A stretch of 64,000 bases of DNA from Pararhizobium sp. A13 (GCF_040126305.1 NZ_CP149511.1:1441861-1505860), one strand, 5' to 3'; positions 17,512-26,862 are shown, counted from the first letter of the stretch. Program-made: numbers and translations. Notes: a model not told the origin generated them from the letters alone.

Positions 17512-19236
17512 TTATTGCATGCTGATGAGTGATCGGCGTCGAAGGACCGGCGGCGCCTTCGGCTCGCTCCGCGGCGGCAAATCTCCTTGCGGCAATGGTT
17601 TGTCCGGGTCGATGTCGGGAATGGCGCTGATCAGCGCCGCCGTATAGGCGTGGCGCGGGCTGGCAAACACAGCGTCGCAGCGGCCTTCCTCGACGATTTC
17701 GCCGCGATACATAACGACGACCCGGTCGCAGAGATTGCGGACGATGGCGAGATCATGGGCGATGAAGAGCAGCGCCAGGTTCATCCGCGCCTTGAGATCG
17801 CGAAACAGCTCGATGATCTGCGCCTGGATGGTGACATCGAGGGCAGCCACGCATTCGTCGGCGATGATCAGCTTCGGATCAACGGCGAGCGCCCGCGCAA
17901 TGCCGGCACGCTGGCACTGCCCGCCGCTCATGCTGCGTGGACGGCGGGTCGCGAATGCGCGGTCCAGTTCAACGAGATCGAGCAATTCGCCGATCCTATC
18001 CGGAATGCCCAGCGGCGGCGTGTTGCCCTGCACCGTCAGAACTTCGGCGAGCATGTCGCCGATGGTCAGGCGCGGGTTGAGGGCGTTGTAGGGATCCTGG
18101 AACACCATGGCCGCCTCGGTCCGCAGCTTTGCCAGTGTCTGACGTCTCTGTTGGGCAAGATCGGATCCCTCAAAGCTAATGTGGCCAGACGTTAGCGGCG
18201 TGAGCCCGAGAATGGCGCGGGCCAACGTACTCTTGCCGGAACCACTTTCGCCAACGATGCCGACAGTCTCGCCCGGCATGATCCGCAAGCTGACACCATT
18301 GACGGCGGCGATGTGTATTTTGCCTTTCTTGAAAAGACCCAGACCGGGCGTCGGAAAACGCACCACCAGATCGTCGATTTCCAGTAGGGGTCGTGCGGAC
18401 ATTTGCGGTGCGGCCTGCGTGACCGCCATCAAGCCGCCCTCCTCCGGCATCGACGGATGGCTTTTCAACAGGCTGACCGTATAGGCATGCTGCGGCTCGG
18501 CAAGAACGCGGCGTTTGGGACCGTGTTCCAGAAGCTTGCCGTTGCGCAGCACGGCGATGCTGTCGCAGGTCTGGGCGACGATGCCGAGGTCATGGGTGAT
18601 CAGGATGATCGACAGACCGCGTTTGTCGCGCAAGTCCATCAGCAGACGCAGGATCTGCGCCTGGATGGTGACGTCGAGCGCCGTGGTCGGCTCGTCGGCT
18701 ATCAGGATTTTCGGATTGCAGGACAGAGCCACCGCGATCATGGCACGCTGGCGCATGCCGCCGGAGAACTCGTGCGGATAACTGTCATATTGGCTCTCGG
18801 GATGAGGAAATCCGACCTGGCCGAGGATATCGACCGCAACAAGCCGTGCCTGATCGCGGCCAAAGCCCTGATGATAGCGGATACCTTCGGCGATCTGGTC
18901 GCCAATACGCATGACAGGATCGAGATGGCTGGTCGGGTTCTGGAAGATCATGCCGATCTCCACCCCGCGCACTGTACGCATCACATCTTCATCGAGCGCC
19001 GTCAGTTCCCTGCCCCCGAGCAGAATGGAGCCGCCGGTGATTGCGATCGCGGGGGACGGCAGAAGCTTGACGAGCGCGCGGCAGATCATGCTCTTGCCGG
19101 AGCCGCTTTCGCCGACCAATCCGAGGATTTCGCCCCTGGCGAGGTCGAACGAGACTGCATCGATGAGCGTGCGGGTTTCGCCGTCGATCGAAACTGTTAT
19201 CGTCAGATCGCCGATGGAAAGAACCGGGCCGGTCAT
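17512..19236 (-). CDS. Peptide ABC transporter ATP-binding protein, fused DppD-DppF
   Basis: A 574-residue protein with two complete ATPase domains in one chain. Domain 1 has Walker [10 protein letters not shown], signature FSGGMRQR and Walker [13 protein letters not shown]. Domain 2 has [17 protein letters not shown] and [12 protein letters not shown]. Most Dpp/Opp systems carry these as two genes; the fusion is common in rhizobial versions. Start 19236 overlaps the stop of the upstream permease (ATGA) and has TAGGAG about 8 nt before it, so it is preferred over 19254. It energises the permease pair encoded upstream. Confidence 0.92.
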   Translation of the reverse strand: MTGPVLSIGDLTITVSIDGETRTLIDAVSFDLARGEILGLVGESGSGKSMICRALVKLLPSPAIAITGGSILLGGRELTALDEDVMRTVRGVEIGMIFQNPTSHLDPVMRIGDQIAEGIRYHQGFGRDQARLVAVDILGQVGFPHPESQYDSYPHEFSGGMRQRAMIAVALSCNPKILIADEPTTALDVTIQAQILRLLMDLRDKRGLSIILITHDLGIVAQTCDSIAVLRNGKLLEHGPKRRVLAEPQHAYTVSLLKSHPSMPEEGGLMAVTQAAPQMSARPLLEIDDLVVRFPTPGLGLFKKGKIHIAAVNGVSLRIMPGETVGIVGESGSGKSTLARAILGLTPLTSGHISFEGSDLAQQRRQTLAKLRTEAAMVFQDPYNALNPRLTIGDMLAEVLTVQGNTPPLGIPDRIGELLDLVELDRAFATRRPRSMSGGQCQRAGIARALAVDPKLIIADECVAALDVTIQAQIIELFRDLKARMNLALLFIAHDLAIVRNLCDRVVVMYRGEIVEEGRCDAVFASPRHAYTAALISAIPDIDPDKPLPQGDLPPRSEPKAPPVLRRRSLISMQ

Positions 19237-20087
19237 TCGTTCACTCCTAGCCATTCGCCGAGACCATCGCCCAGCAGGCTAAAGCCGAAGGCCAGTACGA
19301 CGATGGACAGGCCGGGAAACAGCGTGATCCACCAGGCCGTGGTGATGAAGCTCTGGCCCTCGGCAACCATGACACCCCATTCGGCGACCGGCGGCTGAAC
19401 GCCGAGGCCGAGATAGCTGATCGCCGCGCCATTGAGCAGCACCAGCACTGCATCAGACATGGAAAAGACAATGGAGCCGGCAACCGCATTCGGCAGGAGG
19501 TGGCGGAACATGATGCGAGCGCGGCTGAAACCAAGGCTGACGGCGGCCACCGCATAATCGCTGCTTTTCAACACCAGCATCTGCGCTCGGATCAACCGCG
19601 CATAGGAGACCCAGCCGACCAGGGCCATGGCGATATAGAAACTCGACAGTCCCGGGCCGAGGATGGCGATGATCGACAGCATCAGCACGAGAAAGGGAAA
19701 GGCGAGGACTATGTCGACCAGCCGCATGAAGACCGTATCGACGATGCCGCCGAAGAAGCCCGCGACCGTGCCGATGAAGGTACCGATGAGAAACGGAAAG
19801 ATGACGCCGATGACGGCGATCTGCAGGTCGATGCGGGTGCCCCAGATGACGCGCGAGAGAATATCCCGGCCAAAATTGTCAGTGCCAAAGGGATGGGCAA
19901 GCGAGGGCATGGCGAGACGGACGGCAGCATCCTGATAGATCGGGTCATAGGGTGCGACCAACGGCGCGGCGAGAGCGACAGCCAGGAATAGTCCGAGGAT
20001 TCCAGCGCCGATCGTCCATGTCATATGCCGGCCGAGAAAACGGCTCCAGGGCACGTTCATGCGGGTGGCCGTAGCAGCTGAGGTCAT
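19233..20087 (-). CDS. Peptide ABC transporter permease (DppC type)
   Basis: A 284-residue membrane subunit. An N-terminal cytoplasmic segment is followed by WTIGAGILGLFLAVALAAPLVAP and the typical DppC sequence HPFGTDNFGRDILSRVIWGTRIDL. The frame is open much further upstream, but those residues are the antisense-like shadow of the DppB gene. ATG 20087 overlaps the DppB stop by the ATGA arrangement and gives the normal family length. Confidence 0.92.
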   Translation of the reverse strand: MTSAATATRMNVPWSRFLGRHMTWTIGAGILGLFLAVALAAPLVAPYDPIYQDAAVRLAMPSLAHPFGTDNFGRDILSRVIWGTRIDLQIAVIGVIFPFLIGTFIGTVAGFFGGIVDTVFMRLVDIVLAFPFLVLMLSIIAILGPGLSSFYIAMALVGWVSYARLIRAQMLVLKSSDYAVAAVSLGFSRARIMFRHLLPNAVAGSIVFSMSDAVLVLLNGAAISYLGLGVQPPVAEWGVMVAEGQSFITTAWWITLFPGLSIVVLAFGFSLLGDGLGEWLGVNE

Positions 20088-21022
20088 AGCCGGACCCTCG
20101 GATCGAGACTGACCGTGACGATGTCGGCGAGGAAATTGACCAGCACCGTGGCGCAGGCAAAGACCATGGCGACACCCTGCACCACCATGTAGTCGCGCGA
20201 GAAAATGGCCCGCACCAGCAGCTGCCCCATGCCCGGAATGGCAAAGACCGTTTCGACGACGACGGTGCCGCCGATCAGCCAGCCGATATTGACGGCGAGC
20301 AGATTGACTGTCGGCACCAGCGAATTTGGCAGGACATGCCGCCGGAAGACGATGTTTTCCGGCATGCCACGCGCTCTTGCCGCTGTCGCAAGATCGGATT
20401 TCAACGCGACGATCATCGCCGCCCTCAGGCTTCGCGTCAGCACCGCCGAGAGCGACAGCGCGATGGTCAGGCTTGGCAGGACGAGATGCGCCAGCTTGTC
20501 GCCGATCGTTTCGCCATAGCCGGACACCGGAAAGATGCCGAGCCGGACCGAAAACAGGATGATTAGCATCAGCGCCAGCCAGAAGGGCGGAAAACCGATG
20601 CCAAGTGTCGAGACGATCCGCACCGCATGGTCCGCAAGATGGCCGCTGTTGCGCGCGGCGATCGCCGACATCGGCACCGCGATCAAGATAGACAGGAGAA
20701 CGCTCGTGAGGACCAGGGTCAGTGTCGGCTCGATGCGGGTGGCGATCAGCTTCAACACGTCGATCTTGTACAGGATCGACTTGCCCATCTCGCCCTTGCC
20801 GAGATTTTCGAGAAAATAGAAATATTGCAGCCACAGCGGCTCGTCGAGGCCGTATTGCGCCCGGATGCGGGCAATTGCCGTCGGTGTAGAGCGGGCGCCC
20901 AGCAGTACGCGGGCCGGATCGCCGGGAATGAGCCGTACCAGAATGAAGGTGATGATGCTGATCCCGAAAAGCACCGGCAGGAACTGCAGTGGCCGGAACA
21001 GAACGAACCTATAGCGGTGCAT
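20084..21022 (-). CDS. Peptide ABC transporter permease (DppB type)
   Basis: A 312-residue membrane subunit starting with the family N-terminus RFVLFRPLQFLPVLFGISII, followed by LIPGDPARVLLG. The binding-protein-dependent transport signature lies around ALKSDLATAARARGMPEN. It overlaps the DppC gene by 4 bp and begins 57 bp after the alpha/beta hydrolase stop, so it belongs to the same leftward operon. Confidence 0.92.
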   Translation of the reverse strand: MHRYRFVLFRPLQFLPVLFGISIITFILVRLIPGDPARVLLGARSTPTAIARIRAQYGLDEPLWLQYFYFLENLGKGEMGKSILYKIDVLKLIATRIEPTLTLVLTSVLLSILIAVPMSAIAARNSGHLADHAVRIVSTLGIGFPPFWLALMLIILFSVRLGIFPVSGYGETIGDKLAHLVLPSLTIALSLSAVLTRSLRAAMIVALKSDLATAARARGMPENIVFRRHVLPNSLVPTVNLLAVNIGWLIGGTVVVETVFAIPGMGQLLVRAIFSRDYMVVQGVAMVFACATVLVNFLADIVTVSLDPRVRL

Positions 21023-21079
21023 GCGCGTGCACCCCTTTCTGCCACCGGATCTCAGCCGCCATCGACTTTTGTGTCGTCA

Positions 21080-21970
21080 TCACGCCGTCCCGCGTCGTGA
21101 CAGGAAATCAAGCACGGCCGGATAATACGACTGCGGATTCTCGTAGAACGGCATGTGGCTCGCGTTGGCAAACACCTTTAACTCCGCATCCGGTAGACCG
21201 AGCTTCATGCGAAGCGCGCAGGCCGGCGTCAGTTCGTCGTGTTCGCCGCAGGTGATCAGAACCGGGACCGTAATTTTCGGCAGGTCCGCGACGCGATTCC
21301 AGTCCTTCAGGTTGCCGGTGTAGAGAAACTCGTTCGGACCCTGCATGGTACCGTAAGGACCCATGTTCCAGTCGTCCAGCGACCGCTTGACCGGGGCCGG
21401 CCAGACAGAGAGGCGGCAGACGTGCCGGTAGTTGAGGATGGTGATCGCCGCCAGATATTCCGGATGATCGATCGTCCCCTGCGCCTCGTGCTTCTGCATC
21501 ATGGCAACCGTTTCGGAACCCAGGGCCGCGCGCAGGCGTTCAAGTTCCTGAACCAGATGCGGCATGTCGGCGACCGTATCTTCGAGGATCAGCGTTTTCA
21601 GGTTTTCCGGATAGGTCAGCGCATAGTCGATGGCAAGCCAGCCACCCCAGGAATGGCCGAGCATATGCACCTTGCCGAGGTTCAGTGCCTTGCGCACCGT
21701 CTCGGTCTCCTCGACATAACGGCCGATCGTCCAGAGGCCGGCATCCGCCGGACGGTCCGACGCGCCGGTGCCGAGTTGATCGAAGGCGACGATGCGGTAC
21801 CCCTCGTCGATGAGGCAGGAATGCGCCTCGCGCAGGTAGTCGCATGGCAGCCCCGGTCCGCCGTTCAGGCAGTACACCACCTCGTCGCCGGTTCCGAAGG
21901 AATATGCGACGACCTTGAAGCCATCAACCTCGACCTCATAGCGCTCGTTAGGCTCGATCTCCCGCCACAT
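21080..21970 (-). CDS. Proline iminopeptidase-family alpha/beta hydrolase
   Basis: A 296-residue hydrolase of the proline-specific peptidase (S33) family. It has an oxyanion NGGPG motif (36-40, replacing HGGPG), the nucleophile S107 in GHSWGGW, acid D245 in CGEHDELTP and H272 in NASHMPF. It has no signal peptide, so it acts in the cytoplasm and would release N-terminal Pro or act on an imported amide. It is the first gene of the peptide-transporter operon and is divergent from a LuxR solo. A second homologue lies at 22943-23863. In plant-associated bacteria pip genes are the neighbours and targets of OryR/PipR-type LuxR proteins. Confidence 0.88.
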   Translation of the reverse strand: MWREIEPNERYEVEVDGFKVVAYSFGTGDEVVYCLNGGPGLPCDYLREAHSCLIDEGYRIVAFDQLGTGASDRPADAGLWTIGRYVEETETVRKALNLGKVHMLGHSWGGWLAIDYALTYPENLKTLILEDTVADMPHLVQELERLRAALGSETVAMMQKHEAQGTIDHPEYLAAITILNYRHVCRLSVWPAPVKRSLDDWNMGPYGTMQGPNEFLYTGNLKDWNRVADLPKITVPVLITCGEHDELTPACALRMKLGLPDAELKVFANASHMPFYENPQSYYPAVLDFLSRRGTA

Positions 21971-22011
21971 CCCAGTCTCCGAAAAAATCGCTTGCCCATC
22001 TTTTGAGCATG

Positions 22012-22024
22012 GCTAATTTTTAGC
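22012..22024. promoter_or_regulatory. Palindrome GCTAA-TTT-TTAGC in the luxR/pip intergenic region
   Basis: A perfect 5-bp inverted repeat with a 3-nt centre in the 138-bp gap between the divergent hydrolase and luxR genes. It does not look like a classic 18-20 bp lux box, but it is the clearest dyad there. Confidence 0.3.
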
Positions 22025-22108
22025 GGAATATCGGTTCTGCGCCAGCTATAAGAAGTGATAGGATCGCTCCCGACAGGTTCAATCGCATATATGACTTGGA
22101 GTTCAGCT

Positions 22109-22888
22109 ATGCTTGACGACATCGGTGAGATCAGACAGCGTTTCTCGGCGGAGGCGACGCTTGAAGGCCGCATCGATCAGGTGTTTGAAGCGATGAAACG
22201 GCTGGGTTTCGACGCACTGATCTACGACTATACGCCGGTGCCTTATGATCTTGCCGGTGACCTGATGATCCCGTCGCTGTTGAAGCTTCGCAACATTTCC
22301 AACGACATGCACGAATACTGGTGCGAACGCGGCTATTTCCGCATCGACCCCGTCCAGCAACTTGCGTTGCGCACGACGACACCCTTCTTCTGGAACTACG
22401 ACAGGAATGCCGGCACGCTGATCAATCGTTTCATGAACGAGGAGACGGCGCCGGTGGCGCATTATCTGCGCGAACGCGACATGTCCTGCGGCGTGACGGT
22501 ACCAGTGCACATGCCGCGCGGCGACTATGCCACCGTGACGGGCCTACGTATCGGCGACAAGCGCGATTTCGAACGGGATGCCGGCCATGCGCTTGCCGAT
22601 TTTGGCCTGCTCGCCCATGTTTTCCATGAAACCGCCTATCCGGTTTTTGACCGGGACGCGCGCGCATCGACGACGATGCGGCTGACCGAACGCGAGCGGG
22701 AATGCCTGCGCTACTCCGCCGAAGGCCTCTCCGCCAAAGAGATTTCGCGGATCATCGATCGTTCGGTACCAACCGTCGTCATGCACCTCAATGCGGCGGC
22801 GAAGAAACTCGGCGCCAAGAACCGGACCCAGGCCGTGGTGCGCGCCACCCACTATCGCCTGCTCGACGACACACCCTATTACTTATGA
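22109..22888 (+). CDS. LuxR-solo regulator of the plant-signal (OryR/PsoR/PipR-like) group
   Basis: A 259-residue regulator with an N-terminal autoinducer-binding domain and a C-terminal LuxR helix-turn-helix (LTERERECLRYSAEGLSAKEI, then NAAAKKLGAKNRTQAV). Aligning YWCERGYFRIDPV to TraR/LasR puts Met67 where AHL sensors have Trp (TraR W57) and Trp71 where they have Tyr (TraR Y61), with the conserved Asp at D80. This M/W pair marks the plant-associated LuxR solos, which sense plant compounds or peptides rather than AHLs. No luxI gene is seen. ATG 22109 has GGAG 7 nt upstream. It probably activates the flanking pip and peptide-transporter genes. Confidence 0.88.
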   Translation: MLDDIGEIRQRFSAEATLEGRIDQVFEAMKRLGFDALIYDYTPVPYDLAGDLMIPSLLKLRNISNDMHEYWCERGYFRIDPVQQLALRTTTPFFWNYDRNAGTLINRFMNEETAPVAHYLRERDMSCGVTVPVHMPRGDYATVTGLRIGDKRDFERDAGHALADFGLLAHVFHETAYPVFDRDARASTTMRLTERERECLRYSAEGLSAKEISRIIDRSVPTVVMHLNAAAKKLGAKNRTQAVVRATHYRLLDDTPYYL

Positions 22889-22942
22889 TAGCTGCCGATC
22901 CTGACGCACCCGCATTATGGTTTCCCCATCTTGAGCGAACGG

Positions 22943-23863
22943 ATGGAGAAGAACGTGGCGACGGTGGTTGTTGAGGAAGATTTCATGCCATTTCGCGAAT
23001 TCCGGACATGGTATCGCGTCAGCGGATCGCTCGATTCTCCCCTGCTGCCGCTGGTGGTCGCCCATGGTGGCCCCGGCTGCACACACGACTATGTCGATTC
23101 CTTCAAGGATATCGCAGCCCTCGATGGCCGCGCCGTCATCCATTACGACCAACTCGGCAATGGCAACTCCACGCGGCTTCCGGAGAAAGGCCCGGACTTC
23201 TGGACGGTGTCGCTGTTTCTGGAGGAACTCGACGCGCTTTTGAGCCACCTCGGCATTGCCAGCCGCTATGCCTTCCTCGGCCAGTCCTGGGGCGGCATGC
23301 TCGGCGCTGAACACGCCGTGCGCCAGCCGGAAGGGCTGAAGGCACTGGTGATCGCCAATTCGCCGGCCAATATGCACACCTGGGTGGCCGAGGCCAACCG
23401 CCTGCGCCGCGACCTGCCGCAGGCCGCGCAGGATACGCTGCTGAAGCACGAGGAAGCCGGTACCCTGACCGACCCGGACTATATCGCCGCCTCGCGGGTG
23501 TTCTACGACCGCCATGTCTGCCGTGTCGTGCCCTGGCCGCCCGAAGTGGCCCGCACCTTTGCGATTATGGATGTGGACAACACCGTCTACCGCAACATGA
23601 ACGGCCCGACCGAATTCCATGTCATCGGCACGATGAAGGACTGGACCATCGAGGATCGCCTGTCACAGATCTCCGCTCCGACCCTGTTGATCTCCGGGCG
23701 TCATGACGAGGCAACCCCGGAGGTCGTTCGCCCATACGTGGAAAATGTTCCCGATTGCCGCTGGGTGGTGTTCGAAGACTCCAGCCATATGCCGCATGTC
23801 GAGGAGAAAGCCCTTTGCCTTGCGACTGTCTCGGACTTCCTCAAGCTGCATGACGAAAGTTGA
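22943..23863 (+). CDS. Proline iminopeptidase-family alpha/beta hydrolase
   Basis: A 306-residue S33-family hydrolase with the canonical HGGPG oxyanion motif (41-45), nucleophile S115 in GQSWGGM, D255 in SGRHDEATP and H282 in SSHMPH. It follows the LuxR solo by 54 bp in the same direction. The start is uncertain: ATG 22943 is preferred, with TTG 22931 and ATG 22985 as alternatives. It is clearly homologous to the 21080-21970 hydrolase but diverged. Such pip genes release N-terminal proline from small peptides or hydrolyse related amides. Its location suggests processing of whatever the Dpp-type transporter imports. Confidence 0.88.
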   Translation: MEKNVATVVVEEDFMPFREFRTWYRVSGSLDSPLLPLVVAHGGPGCTHDYVDSFKDIAALDGRAVIHYDQLGNGNSTRLPEKGPDFWTVSLFLEELDALLSHLGIASRYAFLGQSWGGMLGAEHAVRQPEGLKALVIANSPANMHTWVAEANRLRRDLPQAAQDTLLKHEEAGTLTDPDYIAASRVFYDRHVCRVVPWPPEVARTFAIMDVDNTVYRNMNGPTEFHVIGTMKDWTIEDRLSQISAPTLLISGRHDEATPEVVRPYVENVPDCRWVVFEDSSHMPHVEEKALCLATVSDFLKLHDES

Positions 23864-23994
23864 ATAAGTTGATAATTTCGTTTCCGGCGTACGTACAACT
23901 ATCAATCAGCTCCGCGCGCGGCGACCCACGCATTGCGTCCGAACCAGATCTGCATTGGCGCGTTAATTAGGGCACCGATTTGCGGAGAACTAAA

Positions 23995-24352
23995 GTGAAT
24001 CGCTTTCTTTTTCGAATGGCTGATTTTCTTTCTCGCCCTCCCGGCTTTTATTTCGTTATCGTGGCGATGGTTGGCAGCACCGCCCTGGTGCCTTTTGGCT
24101 TCACAAACGTCATCACCTATGCTCTGTCGGTCGCGGCAATCGTGATCACCAGCGCCGTTTTGGTCCAAGGCTATCGCGACACCGCGGCAATCCACGCCAA
24201 GCTCGACGAAATCATCGTGCCAAATGCGTGAGACCCGGAATGAAGTGGTCGGCCTCGAGCACGAACAGCCCGAGCATATCGCGGCGGCAGTCGAGCGGCT
24301 CGCACAGGAAGCTGACAAGCAAGACCCAGCCAATCGGGAGACCCCTTTATAG
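23995..24352 (+). pseudogene. Low-affinity Fe/Cu permease family protein, frameshifted
   Basis: From GTG 23995 (GGAGAAC upstream) the frame reads NRFLFRMADFLSRPPG, two hydrophobic segments, then RDTAAIHAKLDEII, which is the low-affinity iron permease family. It stops at 24231. The expected continuation (RNEVVGLEHEQPEHIAAAVER) is found in the +1 frame from about 24227 to a stop at 24352. A single frameshift near 24227 therefore splits a gene of about 119 codons. It may be a real pseudogene or a sequencing error. Family members sit in the inner membrane; iron transport itself is poorly supported for this group. Confidence 0.6.
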
Positions 24353-24673
24353 TGGAATTGCATATACTCGACGGCAGTATCTCTTCGGTGCGCCAGCCTA
24401 TCCGCGCGGGTACCGACGTGAAGGTGCTCGGCTTCCACAAGGCGAGCGCCGATACCGCAGACAAGTTCGCGCTCCACGACAAGGACGCGCGGTAGGCAGC
24501 CAGCCCCTCGTTGGGTTGACCAACCTTCTATTGTCCGGTGACCCGGCAACAGCGCATGGTCCTCGTGGATCAAGCGAGCGTTCCGTTAATAGTGTCAGGT
24601 TTTTCAAGAACTGTGACCGCAGTTCTCATGATCGGGAAGGTCCGCCGGCCACGACCCGAACCCATCGGAAGCC

Positions 24674-24862
24674 TTAGGCCGCAACGGCGACGCGTTGTGT
24701 CACATGGGCTCTAACGGCTTCGCGCGCTTCGGAAGCCGACGAAAAGCTCCTGCCATCAAGCTCCATGACATCGTATTTCACTGCCATGAAGGCAAGGCAT
24801 CCGTCACGCGGTATAAGAACACCAACCGGGACACCCTGGTATTCGACAACCTGCTTCATCAC
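24674..24862 (-). CDS. Small hypothetical protein
   Basis: A 61-62-residue protein with tandem GTG/ATG starts (24862/24859) preceded by GGAGAA. The sequence VVEYQGVPVGVLIPRDGCLAFMAVKYDV, then FSSASEAREAVRAHV, looks like a compact alpha/beta fold in which the Arg-Asp-Gly turn follows two strands. I do not recognise a named family. It stands alone in a gene-poor zone. The coding call rests on the ribosome site and on protein-like composition. Confidence 0.5.
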   Translation of the reverse strand: MMKQVVEYQGVPVGVLIPRDGCLAFMAVKYDVMELDGRSFSSASEAREAVRAHVTQRVAVAA

Positions 24863-25696
24863 TGAATTCTCCGTTCAGGGCGCAATACTGATTGGCACGG
24901 ATACGAGCGGACGCGGTTTGCGTCACATTCGATCTCGACAACCATGCACCTTCTGGATGGAAATGAGAGACAAGGTTCTTGTGAAAATATTCAAGATACT
25001 CTCCTCCTCATCCCGGGTCTGACCTATCGGCTAACAGGGTTTGAAAGTACATTACATGTCGGGTTTGTCAATTCGATATCAGAAGATAGTAGAATGAAAT
25101 TTCAATAGTATGACATTTGGTGAGTTTTCTAGGAACTGCGTTCCTTAATGCCCTTTTGCAACGCAACATAATTCCGTGCGGCGCAATAGACCCTGCAGAT
25201 GGATCAGTCTGCTGTCTGCAGTCAACGAAGCCGCAATTGGCGATCATGTGCGCCGCTTCAGGATGAGCAACGTCCTATAAGCGGAGTGGCTAATCTCGTT
25301 GCATTCGCGCTGCCGATGGTCACACATCAGGGGCCCGATGAAAGAGCGGTTGCACCCGCACGGGCGACCCGCAGCGGAGCGCCGAGACCGGGACAATTTT
25401 GTTGCGCGAGAAGATCCCAAAGGGACCGGGGAAAACCGTTCCGGACAAAGGTTGCGGCCGATCCGGACGGCCCTAATGAATCCTACGCCGGGTGCTGCAG
25501 AGAGATGGTCGCGTGAAATCAGCCACTTTAATGCGGACTGGGAATGAATTTGTTCCCAAAGGTAACGTCGGGGACATTTCTGCCGCCGAACTGTGATTCC
25601 AAAGGTCCTGTCGCAAACCGATTAAGCATCTCCGGGCCGAACGAGCCCGATTTCGTACGGCCAGGAGAGTTCTTGAAGATGGCGAGGCTTTAAGAT
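24863..25696. other. Non-coding or decayed stretch
   Basis: No supported gene is seen on either strand. Composition shifts between AT-rich (about 24980-25110) and GC-rich parts. A short dyad AGGAAC-TGC-GTTCCT lies near 25131. The reverse strand around 25500-25600 reads as short protein-like pieces broken by stops, perhaps an old insertion-sequence end, but this is not firm. Confidence 0.4.
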
Positions 25697-26128
25697 TCAG
25701 GCGAATATTCCGCGCAAGCGGCCCCAAATGCCTTGCCCCCGGTCAATATGCTTCGCCCGGATATAGCGCCCGACCTTTGCAGCGCTTACTATCGCACCAA
25801 AATGACAGGAGCAGACAATTCTGTGCAACTGCCTGTCGGACAGCTCGAAAAACCGCTTCGCCTCCCCGTAAGTGTCGTTCTCCAGCCCAGCTGCCCGAAG
25901 GAGCGGGTCACTTAAGGCAACGGAGATCGCCGAATTGTTGCAACGGATAGCCGCTCGCACCGTCGCTGGCTGATATTCGGTCTCTTGCAATGTCGAAAGT
26001 ACCCGGGAGGGATCCCCTTCGAGAAGCTCCACCCATCGTTGGAGACGTTTGTCCCGCGGCATGAGCTGAGGGTAATCCTGGCCGATCCTGGCGAGGGTCT
26101 GCAGTTGATCGAGTCCATGGTGCTTCAT
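25697..26128 (-). CDS. Hypothetical protein
   Basis: A 143-residue protein. ATG 26128 is favoured over the longer frame (26170) because GGGAGGA lies 5-6 nt upstream. The N-terminal third is helical and charged (QTLARIGQDYPQLMPRDKRLQRWVELLE), and the C-terminal third contains paired Cys/His residues (RIVCSCHFGAIVSAAKVGRYIRAK). No signal peptide or membrane segment is seen. I do not recognise the family. The upstream 96-residue DUF1330 gene is divergent. Confidence 0.6.
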   Translation of the reverse strand: MKHHGLDQLQTLARIGQDYPQLMPRDKRLQRWVELLEGDPSRVLSTLQETEYQPATVRAAIRCNNSAISVALSDPLLRAAGLENDTYGEAKRFFELSDRQLHRIVCSCHFGAIVSAAKVGRYIRAKHIDRGQGIWGRLRGIFA

Positions 26129-26281
26129 ATCGTCCTCCCGACGAGTGATGCTGACCTCCATGCCGATCAAAGGCAGGTTGTATTCTGATCGGCGGTTATA
26201 ATTTTAGAGCTATGGCAAATACCTGCAATATCAAGAGCTATCGTCATGCTGGCTGAGGACAATTTGTGCTAAACTCGCCGG

Positions 26282-26572
26282 ATGAGCGCCTACTACATCT
26301 TTCAAGAGAATTTGCACGACCCGGCAAAATTCGAAGCCTATCGAAAGGTGGTCATGTCGACGCTGGCGCCGTTCGAGGGAAGGATCATCGCCCGAGGCGG
26401 CGAACTCACCGTGGTCGAAGGCGAGTGGCCATTCGATCGGACAGTGATCCTGGAATTCCCCTCCCGGACTGCCGCTGAGGCCTGGTACAACTCTCCCGCA
26501 TATCAGGTGATCCTACCACTCCGTCTGCAAAGTATGATGTGTAATGCGATCTTGATTGACGGAGTGGGATAA
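26282..26572 (+). CDS. DUF1330 domain-containing protein
   Basis: A 96-residue dimeric alpha/beta-barrel type protein. The family pattern is visible: AYYIFQENLHDPAKFEAYRK at the start, GRIIARGGELTVVEG in the middle and EFPSRTAAEAWYNSPAYQ toward the end. It is a cytoplasmic orphan gene divergent from a hypothetical protein. Molecular function of DUF1330 is not established. Confidence 0.85.
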   Translation: MSAYYIFQENLHDPAKFEAYRKVVMSTLAPFEGRIIARGGELTVVEGEWPFDRTVILEFPSRTAAEAWYNSPAYQVILPLRLQSMMCNAILIDGVG

Positions 26573-26740
26573 AGCCCTGAAATGGATAAAAATGCCGCCG
26601 ATGCCGGACCAGCGCATCCGCTACGTCGATGCGCTAGCCATCGAGGCTACATAATCCACCAGCGGTCACCGTGCGCGGTGCAGTGCTGATTGACAGGCTC
26701 GCACACGCGTCAAGCCACCCCAATGTGAATGATGTTGCCC

Positions 26741-26839
26741 ATGACTCGTGTCGGCTATGCCCGCGTCAGCACGACTGATCAGGATCTCGATATCCAGATC
26801 GCCCGGCTCAATGCTGCCGGTTGCGACATCGTCCGATAG
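26741..26839 (+). pseudogene. Serine recombinase (resolvase/invertase) N-terminal stub
   Basis: ATG 26741 opens TRVGYARVSTTDQDLDIQIA and stops after 32 residues. YARVSTTDQ is the catalytic serine motif at the N-terminus of Tn3-type resolvases and DNA invertases, normally about 185-200 residues. The rest of the gene is absent or destroyed, so this is a relic of a transposon or invertase. Confidence 0.7.
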
Positions 26840-26862
26840 GTGACTGGATCAGGCGGCGCTGA

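Noticed and set aside
21983-22942. Similar CCCATCTT(TT)GAGC strings before both pip genes
   Set aside because: The match is short and one copy overlaps a possible start codon; it could be chance.
24353-24496. 48-codon frame starting GTG after the iron-permease remnant
   Set aside because: No ribosome site or recognised similarity; too short to support.
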